The position numbers and the translations under genes were made by a program. Shown here one piece after another: positions 14,801 through 30,717 of a stretch of 64,000 nt of DNA (within the stretch, counting starts at the first letter, position 1; every line of letters starts with the position of its first letter). Source of the stretch: Syngnathus acus (lineage: Eukaryota > Chordata > Actinopteri > Syngnathiformes > Syngnathidae); the NCBI RefSeq assembly GCF_901709675.1, contig NC_051097.1:12032539-12096538 (forward strand). Reading direction: 5' to 3'. The notes under the pieces were generated by a model. It did not search any database and was not told the origin of the DNA. It was given only the letters and a program-made list of their open reading frames with translations.

Positions 14801-15484
14801 GCGACCTTTCTGCACGCAAATGTGTCCTGGGTGTCCGGCTGGCACTTTCCTCCGTAATTTGAATCGATGTCAGTGCAGGGGGAGCGCTGCCGTTTATTTC
14901 TTTGAAATCAATGACCATTGTTCCCACTGGAGCACGGAGAATCTCCAAGTTAAAGTTATGTTTCCACATTTGCTTATGGCCACCCAAGTTTGTTGTTTGC
15001 GCCGTGACTGGCAACGTTTGGTCAACCGACATGTCTTGCGTGGCAACGGCAGCCCGGTGCTTTGCCCGCTCGTGTCTCGGCGCTCGTCACGGTTCGTCCG
15101 CAGCGGCAGCCGGGGGCAGAGTGGAAACAGCTTAAGCTATTCTCGCGAATTTGGCAGCGAAACCTGTTTGCGTGCTAACAGTGTTGCGGAGCTAAAGGGC
15201 CTAACTGGTGTCCATGGTAGGTAACGTGTCTCGCCGCATGACCACCTTTCTGTTGTGTTTTTGTGGACACACGTGGTAACCATATTGTACTGCATTCTTT
15301 GCCATGAGCCGGCCGATGTGGTCGATTGAGCCGTTCCCATCCACGCTGACATATTCCCTCCCACCTACGCGCAGGCAAGCTGAAGCCGACGATGGCGTTC
15401 ATGTCGGGGAAGCTTCGCATCGCCGGCGACATGACGCTCGCCATCAAGCTGGAGAAGATGATGGGCCGCATGTCCAAGCTGTGA
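11804..15484 (+). CDS. hsdl2: Hydroxysteroid dehydrogenase-like protein 2
   Basis: Peroxisomal/mitochondrial short-chain dehydrogenase fused to a C-terminal SCP2 sterol carrier domain; the substrate is not settled. Eleven exons: 11804-11820, 12554-12717, 12794-12892, 13298-13412, 13536-13639, 13821-13919, 13997-14191, 14292-14363, 14437-14583, 14657-14785, 15375-15484; 416 aa (human 418). SDR features are TGASRGIGKA (nucleotide binding), NNASAI, and the catalytic YTMAKYG (YxxxK); the preceding ILNLSPP holds the conserved Ser. The SCP2 part includes WFLDLKSGAG and TLAIKLEKMM. The last three residues are SKL, a strong PTS1 peroxisomal signal, where human HSDL2 ends ARL. Intron 1 carries a long TTCC repeat close to its acceptor. 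AATAAA is at 15516-15521. Confidence 0.97.
12450..12511 (+). repeat. (CCTT)n microsatellite
   Basis: About fifteen CCTT units in hsdl2 intron 1, ending some 40 bp before the exon 2 acceptor, where it lengthens the pyrimidine-rich tract. Confidence 0.95.
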
Positions 15485-15549
15485 TGTCATCAGGTAATGA
15501 TGATATCCTCACGTCAATAAAAGTCAAAACGAGAAGCGCTTTAGCCTTG

Positions 15550-15555
15550 TTTATT
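15550..15555 (-). terminator. Polyadenylation signal of the calcineurin gene
   Basis: TTTATT on the plus strand is AATAAA on the minus strand, about 195 bp downstream of the ppp3c stop. It lies only 28 bp from the oppositely directed hsdl2 AATAAA (15516-15521), so the two 3' UTRs abut or overlap. Confidence 0.7.
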
Positions 15556-15619
15556 GAGGATGTAAACCGCATATGCCGGTGCAAACCAAAAAGTCCACCG
15601 CCGGCGTCCGAGCGTGGAT

Positions 15620-15724
15620 GAGGAAGTGTGTGACTCTGTGTGTGTGACTCTGTGTGTGTGTGTGTGTGACTCTGTGTGTGTGTGACTCTGTGTGTGACTC
15701 TGTGTGTGTGACTCTGTGTGTGTG
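15620..15724. repeat. GTGTGACTCT-type minisatellite in ppp3c 3' UTR
   Basis: Irregular repeats of TGTGTGTGACTC within the 3' UTR of the minus-strand calcineurin gene. Confidence 0.9.
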
Positions 15725-15749
15725 GTGGGGTGGGGCAAGATTCCAGGGG

Positions 15750-19196
<3,447 letters not shown>

Positions 19197-20914
19197 TTTG
19201 CGCCCAAACGAATCAAGACAACTCGGGGAACTGACGCCCAGACTAGCCGAGGAGCTAGCCGTGGCTCCGCGCGTCTCGCAGCCGCCGCCGCACTTGGAGG
19301 CCGCCGAGGGGTGAGCCGAGCCGTGCTGAGCCGAGCTGAGACGGAGTTCAACTTGAGTCCGGGGGCGGGGAGGAGTGTGGGGGCCAGGAGGGTCCGGTAC
19401 CCGATGGATTCGACGACTTCCTGATTTTGCGCCGGGTCGGGGAGGGAGCGCGTACGGCAAGCAAAAGAAAAGGGGAGGGGCTTGGCCGGCCGCCCCCCGC
19501 TCCGCGCTCCGCGCTCGATTGTTCTGGCCTGAACGCCCCCCCCCCCCCCCCCTCCCCCAACACACCCACCCACGGCATTGCTGACTGACGCCCGAGGGCA
19601 GCCATGTTGTTTCCCCCTCCGCCATGAAAGCACGTTGCCAGTGCGTGTTTAACCCCTTGGATGGAGCTTCCCATTCAGTGCACCATCGTGTTTACCGCTT
19701 AGATGTATCTTTCGTTGTGACTGTTTTTTCCCCCTCTTTTTCTTTGTTTTTCCTTCCTTCAGCCATCCGCTTATCCTATCAATCTCGAAATGCATAAAGT
19801 CAATCCAAGTGACTCGTACTGCGGCACTCATTCGTGGTCTTCCCGCTAGAGGGAGCCAGCGTGCAACCTTTTGGGACAAAGGAGCGTCACGTTGGCTTTT
19901 TGCGCATGCGTGTTTTTGCAGCGCTAACAAATAAGCTTTGTGAAAGTTGAAGGTGGAGTCCGTCGTTTTGCGAGCCCTCCTCCCATGCAGTGCGCATCAC
20001 ACAAGCGCTCTCATTGGTTTGCTTCATTGCTTTTTTCAAATTGTCATCTTGTTTCTCCACCAAGCCGTTGTCAAGTTTGCGCTTGTTGAGCGTGCAAATT
20101 CGGCTTAGGCATATAGACTTGAGCAGCTTTGATTCACCATTGACACCTGCGGCGGCTGTTTTGAGCAGCTGGTGAGCGCCGCATTCAAGGACGGCGGCGT
20201 GCGGACGTGTGGCTTTTGTTCTGTTGAACTTCAGCCTGCACACAAATATTGACACTTTCTGCACTTTCGCCTTTTTTTCTGGCCCATTCGACTCTTTGCT
20301 TTCTGCTCTTGGCTATTCCGCAGAAGGCTGCTGGGCCCGCGCGTCACGCCGCTGAATTGAAGCTGCATGTGCGTCTCCGCGCGCGGGCTGGAGAGGACTT
20401 TTGGCGAAAAATGGACGTACACTTTGTCGAGGCCACGCGTGGACGTCGGGTTACTCGAGGTCAGGTGACTCGTTATTAATGCTGTGCGGGTGGTTTTTGG
20501 GTCCAATTCCAAAGTTGACTTGATTGGCACCATGGGTGATTGAGCGGGGGGGGGGGGGGCAGGTTGTCATCGAGGTTAGAGGGCTGAGTGCGACTTTCAA
20601 ACTTATGCAGGGACACGTCAAGGTAAATATACTGCCAAGTTCCCGTATATGGACATCTGCTCTTCGTTGTTTCCTTTTTATATGTGCGTGATATTGAAGC
20701 TGCTGCTTTGGCTGAGAAGGAAATCAATGTCCATCACATTCAAACGCTTGGTCCAAGTCTTTTCTGACATGGAGTGACGCCAACCTTGTTTTTGCCATCA
20801 AATGGACGGCTTCTTCAAATACGTCATTGGGTTTGCATCCAAAAGGTCAAGCCAATGTTTTTGCCCCGTTTGTTCCTTAGGGTGATGCTAAGCTGACGCG
20901 CACACGCTGCCAAC
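19197..20914. other. Divergent promoter region, ppp3c 5' side and ppp1r3b 5' UTR
   Basis: GC-rich sequence with an 18-base C run near 19538 is the likely ppp3c promoter and 5' UTR. The rest leads to ppp1r3b on the other strand; an AG at about 20879-20880 after a pyrimidine stretch may be an acceptor of a 5' UTR intron. No coding gene seen. Confidence 0.5.
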
Positions 20915-21661
20915 ATGCCGACGGACATGGCGCTGCCCCTCATCCTGTCCCAGGAGGACTTTGCATACCGGAGCAGTCCCCGAGACCAGAGCCCCGCCTC
21001 CAGAAAGAAGCGGGTGACCTTCGCGGACCACCAAGGCCTGCCCCTCACCAGCGTCAAGGTCTTCTCCCAGTTCAAAGACGCCATCTATATTCCCGCCAGC
21101 GTCTTCCTTGCGCCGCCGGCCGACCGGGATGACGACGACGAGCTGGTCCTGGACTTCGCCCAGCCGGCGTCCGACTACGTGCTGTTCCGCCAGAGTGTGG
21201 ACAGGAAGTGTGTGTGCCTGGAGAGGTGCGTGCTGAGGGAGCGGACCCTGGCGGGCACGGTCAAGGTCAAGAACTTGTCCTTTGAGAAACGCGTGCGGCT
21301 GCGCGTCACTTTCGACTCGTGGGCGAGCCACTCGGACGTGGAGTGCGCCTACGTGCGGGATTCGTACCAAAGCGCCTCCGCTGACACCTTCTCCTTCAGC
21401 TTGAGCCTGCCGCCGCAGCTGCTGGCGCCCCGGCGCCACGTGGAGTTCGCCATCTGCTACCAGGTGGCTGGCGCCGAGTACTGGGACAGCAACCACGGGC
21501 GCAACTACCGCATCCTCTGGGCCAAGGATAAGCAGCGGCGGGACGGCGGGCGCCGCTTTGGCACGGGCTTGGACGCCTTCGGCAGCCTCACCTGTGGACG
21601 GGGGATCCTTCCCGAGTGGCCCAGCTACGCCAGCTACGAGAACGTGGGCCCCTACTACTGA
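20915..21661 (+). CDS. ppp1r3b: Protein phosphatase 1 glycogen-targeting subunit, PPP1R3B-like
   Basis: Regulatory subunit that brings PP1 to glycogen, where PP1 activates glycogen synthase. Single coding exon of 248 aa (human PPP1R3B 285). The PP1-docking RVxF motif is RVTF at residues 33-36, within KKRVTFADHQGLPLT. A CBM21 carbohydrate-binding domain follows, with GTVKVKNLSFEKRV, RVTFDSW, and WDSNHGRNYRI. The ending FGSLTCGRGILPEWPSYASY before GPYY matches PPP1R3B (liver GL type) better than the C or D paralogs. The start at 20915 is the first ATG of the frame and a second Met follows at residue 5. The N-terminus is shorter than in human. AATAAA is at 21807-21812. Confidence 0.93.
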   Translation: MPTDMALPLILSQEDFAYRSSPRDQSPASRKKRVTFADHQGLPLTSVKVFSQFKDAIYIPASVFLAPPADRDDDDELVLDFAQPASDYVLFRQSVDRKCVCLERCVLRERTLAGTVKVKNLSFEKRVRLRVTFDSWASHSDVECAYVRDSYQSASADTFSFSLSLPPQLLAPRRHVEFAICYQVAGAEYWDSNHGRNYRILWAKDKQRRDGGRRFGTGLDAFGSLTCGRGILPEWPSYASYENVGPYY

Positions 21662-22388
21662 AGCCCGAGTGAGCGAGCGAGCGAGCGAGCGAGCGGAGGG
21701 GCTGAGCCAAGGAACGAACACAGATGAAGTGCTCAAACGCTGCTTGCACGCGTGTGCTCATTGAAACGAAACAAGGTCGCAATGAATTTCCGAAAGGATC
21801 CTTGATAATAAAGACGAGCTCATTGAAATGTGTCAGGTCACGTGACCGGCTCAAGCTTTTGCTTCCGAATGAAATGCAAGGCAAGGCGATGACGTGACGT
21901 CACTTTCTGTACTTTTGGATTTGCAGTGACACGCGAAGGCCACTAGAGGTCGTGCAGAAATGCGTCCCCCAAAAAACGCAAGTGTCGGCTGACTCAAGCG
22001 GTCCAATTCCGTTCAACAAATGCCTTGTGCTTGATTGAGAGCGTAAAAAGACATAACGCGAGGAAGAGGATGGCGTCACGTTCTCAAAAATAACAGTCGT
22101 TAAAATAGGCGAACATGACTGTTAAAAATGGGCAAAGTTTATGAAGACATCGTTGACACACACATTGTAGAGGACGACCCCACGCACCCAAACAAACCGG
22201 ACTCCAGGAAACAAATAATGAATCAAAATACGTCGGTGTATGGGAATAGGAAGCAGACTGGCTGGGGGCGGGACGGGGGCGGGAGATGATGACGTCGACT
22301 TTCTCCGCAGCAGCAGCAGCAGGAAAAGAGACGGGGGAGGAGAAGAGGAAGAGTATCAGAGTAGGAGCGCAGGAGCGCGTCTCGTCAA

Positions 22389-22424
<36 letters not shown>

Positions 22425-22622
22425 CCGCCATGTCGACGCTGCGGCCGCGGCCCCTCACTTTCGTCTTTGTAAATGTTCACTTTCTCCTTCCGTGACCAAA
22501 CGTCAGCAGCGTCCGCCTCGGCGGCCATGAAGCCCCGCCTCCTTCTCAGTCAAGGCCTCCCCGCCGGCCGGTCGCCGCCCGCCAGCAGGTCGCTCGCTCG
22601 CTCGCTCGCTGAGGGGTGACCC
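21662..22622. other. ppp1r3b 3' UTR and mfhas1 5' region
   Basis: Includes AATAAA at 21807-21812, a GAGC repeat at 21668-21694, a CAGCAGCAG run near 22310, a (CCTG)n run at about 22389-22427 and a CTCG run before the mfhas1 start. No gene seen. Confidence 0.6.
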
Positions 22623-25600
22623 ATGAAGACTCCGAATGAAACAAACAAGCAGCGGGGGGAGGAGGCGGAGCAGACGCCGAGCCCTCTGGAGAGCAATGTG
22701 AAGGCAGCCCAGCTGTGGCGGGACGCCGCCCTCCGCTCCAGGAAGCTGCGCAACGATCTGCGCCAGCTGCCCCCCGAGCCCAAAGACGCGGCGGCGGCGG
22801 CCACCGCCGACTTGGCCGCCGACTTGTCCCACGTGGAGGCCCTGAACCTGGGAAACAGCCTCCTGCAGGAGCTGCCCGAAGGCCTGGCGTCCAGTCTCAG
22901 CAACCTGCGCGTGCTGGTGCTGCGCAGGAACCGCTTCTCCAGCGTGCCGTGCGCCGTCTTCGAGCTGAGGCAGCTGGTGGAGTTGGACCTGAGCCACAAC
23001 CGGCTCCGGGCCGTGGCCGAGGGCCTGTGCCGGCTGAGCCGGCTGAAGAAACTGAGCGTAAGTCACAATAGCATTCAGCGGCTCCCTGAGCGCATGGCCG
23101 CCTTGGAGCTTCTGGAGGAACTGGACGTCAGCTTCAACCACCTCTGCGACATGCCGGCGTCCTTGCGCGGCCTGGCCCGGCTGCGCACGCTGGACGTAGA
23201 CCACAACAAACTCAGCAGGTTCCCTCACGAGATCCTGACGCTGGGCGACTTGGAGGAACTGGACTGCTCGGGGAACCAGTTTGAAGCTTTGCCAGAGGAC
23301 GTGGTGAAGCTGAAGAGCATCAAGATCTTGTGGCTGAGCAGCCTCCGCTTGAAGTCCTTGCCCCACACGCTCTGCCATCTGCAGAACCTGGAGAGCCTGA
23401 TGCTGGACGGGAACCGCCTGACCACGCTGCCGCACGCCTTTGGCGGCCTGCGAACGCTCCGAATGGTCAACTTGTCCTCCAACCAGCTCACTGACTTCCC
23501 TGGGGCTCTTCTGGACATTCTGGGGCTGGAAGAACTCTACCTGAGCAGGAACAAACTGACTCGGGTGCCCGAGGAAATCGGGCGCTTGCAGAACCTGGTC
23601 AACCTTTGGCTGGACAACAACGACATCGCCTACCTGCCGGCCTCATTGGTGGACTTGGTGGAGCTGGAGGAGCTGGTTCTCCAGGGCAACCAAATTGCCG
23701 TCCTTCCTGACCACTTTGGCAGGCTGTCCAAGGTGAACATCTGGAAGGTGAAGGACAACCCGCTGGTGCGGCCTCCGTACGAGGTGTGCATGAAGGGGAT
23801 CCCGCACATCGCCGCGTACCAGCGGGACGCGGCGCGCTCACAGGTGCGAGCAAGGCCCAGACTCAAAGTGGTCCTGGTGGGACGGAAGGATGCCGGGAAG
23901 ACGCGACTGCGCCGGTGCCTGCTCAACGAGAGCCAACGTGAGAGCCAGCTGCTCAGCGAGACCCAACGCGAGACCCAACGCGAGACCCAACGCGGGAGCC
24001 AACGCGGGAGCCAACGCGGGAGCCAACGCGGGAGCCAACGCGGGAGCCAACGCGAGAGCCAACGCGAGAGCCAACGCGAGAGCCAACGCGAGAGCCAACG
24101 CGAGAGCCAACGCGAGAGCCAACGCGAGAGCCAGCTCAGCCAGAGCCAACGCGAGAGCCAGCTCAGCCAGAGCCAACGCGAGAGCCAGCTCAGCCAGAGC
24201 CAACGCGAGTGCCAGCTCAGCCAGAGCCAACGCGAGTGCCAGCTCAGCCAGAGCCAACGCGAGTGCCAGCTCAGCCAGAGCCAACGCGAGAGCCAGCTCA
24301 GCCAGAGCCTGCTGCTCAGCGACAGTGAGAGCCAGCTCAGCGACAGCGAGAACCGGCTCGGCAGCGACAGCGAAGGCGTCCACGCCAGCCAGGGGATCCA
24401 AGTCAGCAGCTGGGCGGCCGAGGGCGGCCCGGCCTTCCTTGTCTACGACTTGTCGGGAAAGCCCGAGCTGGACCCGCTCAATGCCTTCTTCTTGTCCCCC
24501 TCTGCGCTCTACATCCTGGTGGTCAACCTGCAGGCCTACTCTCCGTGCAGCTTCTACAGCCACGTGGGCTACTTCCTGCACCTGCTGGGCGCCAAGGTGC
24601 CCCAAGCCGTGGTGCTGCTGGTGGGCACGCACGCCGACCTGTGCGGGGAGGCCGAGCTGGAGGAAAAGAAGCTGGACATCCATCGGCAGGTGGGCCTGCA
24701 GCAGAGGAGGGACATCCAGGTCCTGGCCGGCTCGGCACTCAAGGTGGAGCAGGCCTTGCAGCAAGGCTACGCCGCGCGCGCCTCCTGTCCGCACAGCCCC
24801 TTCTACGCCGTCTCCGACAGCAACCTGCGGCGGAAGAAGGCTGGCCTGCGCGCGCTTCTGGACCGCCGCCTACAGATTCTCTCCCCCTTGCTGAGCGTCA
24901 GCTGCGGCGCGCCTGGCGGCGAGCAGACTGACATCTGGCGCCTCTGCCGCAAACTGACCTCCGTGGCCCGCCACCCCGACATCTTCCCCGAGCTCTACCG
25001 GCCGCCGCCCGGGTCCTGGCGGACGCTGGAGGAGCTGCTCCGCCGGTCCCCCCAGTTTTGGCTGACCCGCCGCGACTCGGCTCGTCTGGGCCAGCAGGCC
25101 GGGCTGACGGGGGAGGAGCGCCTGCAAAGCGCCTTGTCCTACCTGCACCGGAGCGGGGCGCTGCTGCACTTGGAGGACAGCCCCGCCCTGAAGGACTACG
25201 TTTTTCACAAGCCACCGCGCCTCCTCGCCATCCTCAACGTCTTCTTCCAGAGAGACGGGACGGGCGCTGCTGCCGCCGCCGGAACCCGGCAGCCCGATGA
25301 GGACGGCGAGAAGCTACAGCGCCACCTGGACGCTTTCCGTAGCCACGGCCTCCTGCCATCCTCCGCCATTCCCTGGCTGCTGCGCCCTCTCGTCCAGACC
25401 CAGCGGGACGTGGACGCGGTCCTGGAGCTCCTGGACAAGATGGGCGTCTGCTATTGCGTCAACAAAGCCCGCGGCGGCAAGCCTCCCAAAGGCACCACCG
25501 AGCTGTGGTACAAATTCCCCGGGTACGTCCACCGAGGCGACGGGAGCCCCGAGAGCCCACCCCGAGGCGCCTTTGAGACGGAACCCGGCGGCGGGAGCCC

Positions 25601-27008
25601 CGAGAGCCTAACCCGAGGCGCCTTTGAGACGGAACCCGGCGGCGGGAGCCCCGAGAGCCCCCCCCCAGGCGCCTTTGAGACGGAAGCCGGCGGCGGGAGC
25701 ACCGAGAGCCCACCCCGAGGCGCCTTTGAGACGGAACCCGGCGGCGGGAGCCCCGAGAGCCCACTCCGAGGCGCCTTTGAGACAAAAGTTGGCGGCGGGA
25801 GCTCGGAGCCCGACGGGGGCCGGGCGCCGCCGAGCCCCCCTTTCGCCGCCGAGCGGCTGCAGATCCGCTACAGCTTCCCCTTCCTGCTCCCGCCCGGGAT
25901 CTTCACCCGCTTGGCCGCACGCATCGACCGACACGTGGTCCGCAGGTGGGACGGCCGGCGCTGCGTCCTGGCGTACCGCGGAAAAGTCCCGGTGGTCATC
26001 AGCCACCGGCCGGCGCCACCGCAGGCCCACACCCTGTCCATCAGCAGCCGCGCCGCGCTGCCCAACATGTGGACAGCGTGGCAGGCTGTCACGCCGCTGC
26101 TGCGCGAGCTGGATGCCTTGCTGGAGGACTGGCCCGGTCTGCACTACCACAAGCACATCCTGTGCGCCAAGTGCCTGCGAAGAGGCTCGGCCAGCCCGCA
26201 CGCCTTCCCCGGTAAGAACGCCACAAACGTTGCAGAGGATGACGGGCAACTTTCCCCGGCCGCCCAACCGCTCGCTCGCTCAAACCTGAAAAGATCTGGC
26301 CACAAAAGCAACTCGGGACATCATCCACTGCGTGCCAAAAGCTGAGACCCGGAGAAATCATTTCAAGATACTCCGTCAAAAGCAAGCAGCCTGCATTCAA
26401 ACTAACGGAAGTACAAAATTTAAAAAAAAAAAGAAAAAAAAAAAGAAACAAAACCCTAACCATAAATCAAAAGCCACTGTCATGCAGAAGAACTTTTGAA
26501 GGTCACAAATGATTTATCTGGGTCTCCTTGTTTTAGTTCACAGAAAGAAATTCAACAAGGGTGCGTGTGGACTTTTCAGAACCACATGGCTAAGGCATCA
26601 ATCGGAGCCACGTGTCAGTGACGGCAACTTAAGTCCATCCTGTTACAGCCACATGCCTTGATCTAGCGCACGCACGCACGCACGCTGGATTTACGTGGCA
26701 CACGTGAACAGGCGCCAGAGATTTAACGTCTCATGTGAGCGCCCTGACCACGCCCACTCTAAGTGCCTTGGCGTTGTCAATCATTTGAATTGGGACAGTT
26801 TGGTCCAGCGTGTCAAACATGTTCACACACAAACTCGCTCGCGCGCACACACTTTATTATGACGGCGTGTGTCCACATTTCAGGAGAGCTTCTGTCCCAG
26901 CGGCGTCCCGAAGGCGTTAGCGAACTGACGTGTCCCAAGAATTCTTCTGAGCGAGTTAACGTGGCTTTGGTCTACCCGCCCGCACCCACAGACATTGGCC
27001 CCGAGTGA
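22623..27008 (+). CDS. mfhas1: MFHAS1, LRR-ROC-COR protein
   Basis: ROCO-family protein linked to Toll-like receptor signalling in mammals. Exon 1 is 22623-26211 and exon 2 is 26884-27008, joined in phase 1; 1237 aa (human about 1052). After KAAQLWRDAALRSRKLR come leucine-rich repeats (LNLGNSLLQELPEGL through LVLQGNQIAVLPDHFG, roughly residues 75-375). The ROC GTPase has P-loop GRKDAGKT at about residue 419, a DLSG segment and GTHAD in the base-recognition position. The COR part ends with LHYHKHILCAKCLRRGS; exon 2 gives ERVNVALVYPPAPT. The extra length comes from a 12-nt coding repeat right after the P-loop (Arg/Glu/Ser/Gln-rich) and a 51-nt coding repeat near residue 972. If exon 1 is read through, it ends at 26345 instead. 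AATAAA is at 27388-27393. Confidence 0.95.
23932..24312 (+). repeat. 12-nt coding minisatellite in mfhas1 ROC domain
   Basis: Tandem GCCAACGCGAGA-type units code for SQRE/SQRG repeats, then a 24-nt higher-order unit coding for SQLSQSQRE. Because the unit is a multiple of three without stops, several frames on both strands stay open (ANAR and ALAL shadows). Confidence 0.95.
25545..25803 (+). repeat. 51-nt coding minisatellite in mfhas1 COR region
   Basis: About five units of 51 nt coding for GGSPESPPRGAFETEPG, with variation in the middle of each unit. Confidence 0.95.
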
Positions 27009-28102
27009 CCCCGCCACACCCAACAGAGACTCCGACCGACCTCACACGCCGGTACGATTGGCACGTTACTTAACGACCCTCTCCTTGAGCTAGTTTGTTA
27101 GCACGTACGTTGCGACGTGTGTGGCTTTCAGGTTGTCGGTCTGCTGCGAAGGGCTCGGGGATGCTTTCTCAGGAACCTGACGCCAGAGCGTCGGACTGCT
27201 GTAAACACGCCGGGGAACGGATCGGTGCGTCCCGGACACGCTCCATCAGGCGACGCGACTATTTACTCCTCAGTTGGTGTCCAAAGATGAGCAAAATGTC
27301 TTTTTGTGTGTCATTGTGACGGAACCTCGTTGTTACCGTGGCGACACGTGACAGAGTGCCTGATGGATGACTGGCCTTTTTCATGGAAATAAAGCCTTTA
27401 TTTTGCTACACAATCAGAAGAGAGGCGTGTGAATAAAAGAAAGAATTATTTATCCTTTTTGAAATTTTGGCACTTGTTTTCTTGCACTCGTATGCGCTGC
27501 TGTGACAAGTAAATTTCCCCGCTGTGGGATGAATAAAGTTCTATCATATCATCAAATCAATCGCCACTAAGTGAGTCCAGTTTTCATGTATGTTGGGAGA
27601 TGGGTCTTTTAATACAGTGAGCAAGCTCGCTCGCTCGCTCGCTCGCTCGCTCGCTCGCTCGCCTTCGTTGCATGCCTATCTGGGTGGTACACACTTAAAG
27701 CCGAAGTTTCGTCCTCCATCCACCAGGGCGCGCTGCCAATTAAGCGGCGCACAAGCGCTTGGCTGTGGCTCCGCCTTTTCCTTTTCCCGTCGCGGACTAT
27801 TCGGTAAGGACGATAAGCCGACGCGCCGGCACGCAATCCTTGGGAAATCTTGTGCAAATTGTCGCCATCCTTCCTTGTAAACGCTCTCGAAGTGTTTGAG
27901 ACACGCGACTGCACCAGTCGGCTTCGCCCGTTTGTGTGAAAGGTCGGAATTTGGCATGAATTTTGTCGTCAACGTTTGCTGAAGGTCCGCCATGTTGGCC
28001 GGGCCCGCACTCGGTTGCTTTCGCGCTCCACGTCGTTTCATTGAAGAGCGCTTTTCTGTGTTTGACCGCTTTTCCTTTGTTTTGTCTTAGAGAAGAGTGA
28101 AA
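27009..28102. other. mfhas1 3' UTR and rpl17 promoter / first exon
   Basis: AATAAA at 27388-27393 ends mfhas1. At about 27470-27555 a segment with TTTCCCCGCTGTGGGATGAA followed by TAAAG resembles the 3' tail of a fish retroelement. A (CTCG)n run lies at 27627-27662. The rpl17 promoter and noncoding first exon lie before the acceptor at 28090. Confidence 0.5.
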
Positions 28103-29690
<1,588 letters not shown>

Positions 29691-30717
29691 CTTGCAATAA
29701 AAAGCAAACCTTCTTGCCACCGACTTCACGTGTCCATTCTATCCAGTCGCGTTGTCGCCGGCAACCAAACGGTCGCGTGATGACGCCTTTCCCAAAAGGA
29801 CAAAGTCGCTCGAGTCTGCTTTCAAAAGGTCGCCGGATCCCAAAATGAAATTATGGGCTTGATCTGGACCCAAGTGTGCCTCAAAGGTGGAATGTGTCAC
29901 CGAGACGGACCGGGGAACGTGTCCTGGTCCAAAATGAGTAGACCGGGATAACTCCCAAAGAGAAATGAATGTGAGCTTTCAACGTAGACGCGAGTGACCC
30001 CTGTAAAATGACATCCCATGCTAAAATGACTGCAGGCGTGTCACTTCTTTTTCAATCGGTCAAGCATTTGGGCTGCTTCCTTGGCAAGGTGCACTGACGC
30101 CATGTGGTGGACACCAGGAGGTGGACACCAGCAGGCGATCCCCGCAGGCAGGTGCTGGCTCGCAAATGTGCTTTCGGAGGACGCCATGCATCCTGGCGCC
30201 CCAAGGCGCGACCTTCCAGAACCAACCGCTGGCTGTCTCCTGGGCTGACTGGCAGCCTGGCCGGCCCGGCACGAGGCAGCCGCCGGCCACTCGGCGTCCA
30301 TTTTGGAGGTCTGGCCCCCCTCAAAAGCTGCAAGGCAAATTCAAATATTGCAACACGATTGCCACTGACTCCTTCTGCAGGGGCAAACGTTTTGCATGAA
30401 AACGCATCCACTCAGTCCAAAGTACAAACAGCGCAGGGGAAAGGCAAAAAACGCATCCACTCGGTCGGTCCCAAGGACAAAAGAAAGGCATAAAAGCTCC
30501 TCATTTGCCGCTTGAGGCACCTGTGCTTTCGTTCACTTTCTCTTGCGGCCCAACACAGCCAGAGAGACCAAAAGAAAGACGTGTAGGCAGAGCGAGAGGG
30601 GAGGGAGGGGCGAGCGAGCGAGTGAGGAGGTAACCGGAAGCTGCTGTGGCACTCATTCGAGTTTAGCTTGCACGTGCGGCAGGAGCCTGTCCACCGTCGT
30701 GAGGATCCTCGCCCTTG
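29691..30717. other. Intergenic region between rpl17 and the SEZ6-like gene
   Basis: rpl17 ends with AATAAA at 29696-29701. The rest has only short open frames without recognisable similarity; part of 30540-30717 is probably 5' UTR or promoter of the next gene. Confidence 0.5.

Noticed and set aside
23838-24794. Long minus-strand ALAL repeat frame and plus-strand ANAR frame in mfhas1
   Set aside because: They are shadows of the 12-nt coding repeat, which has no stop in several frames.
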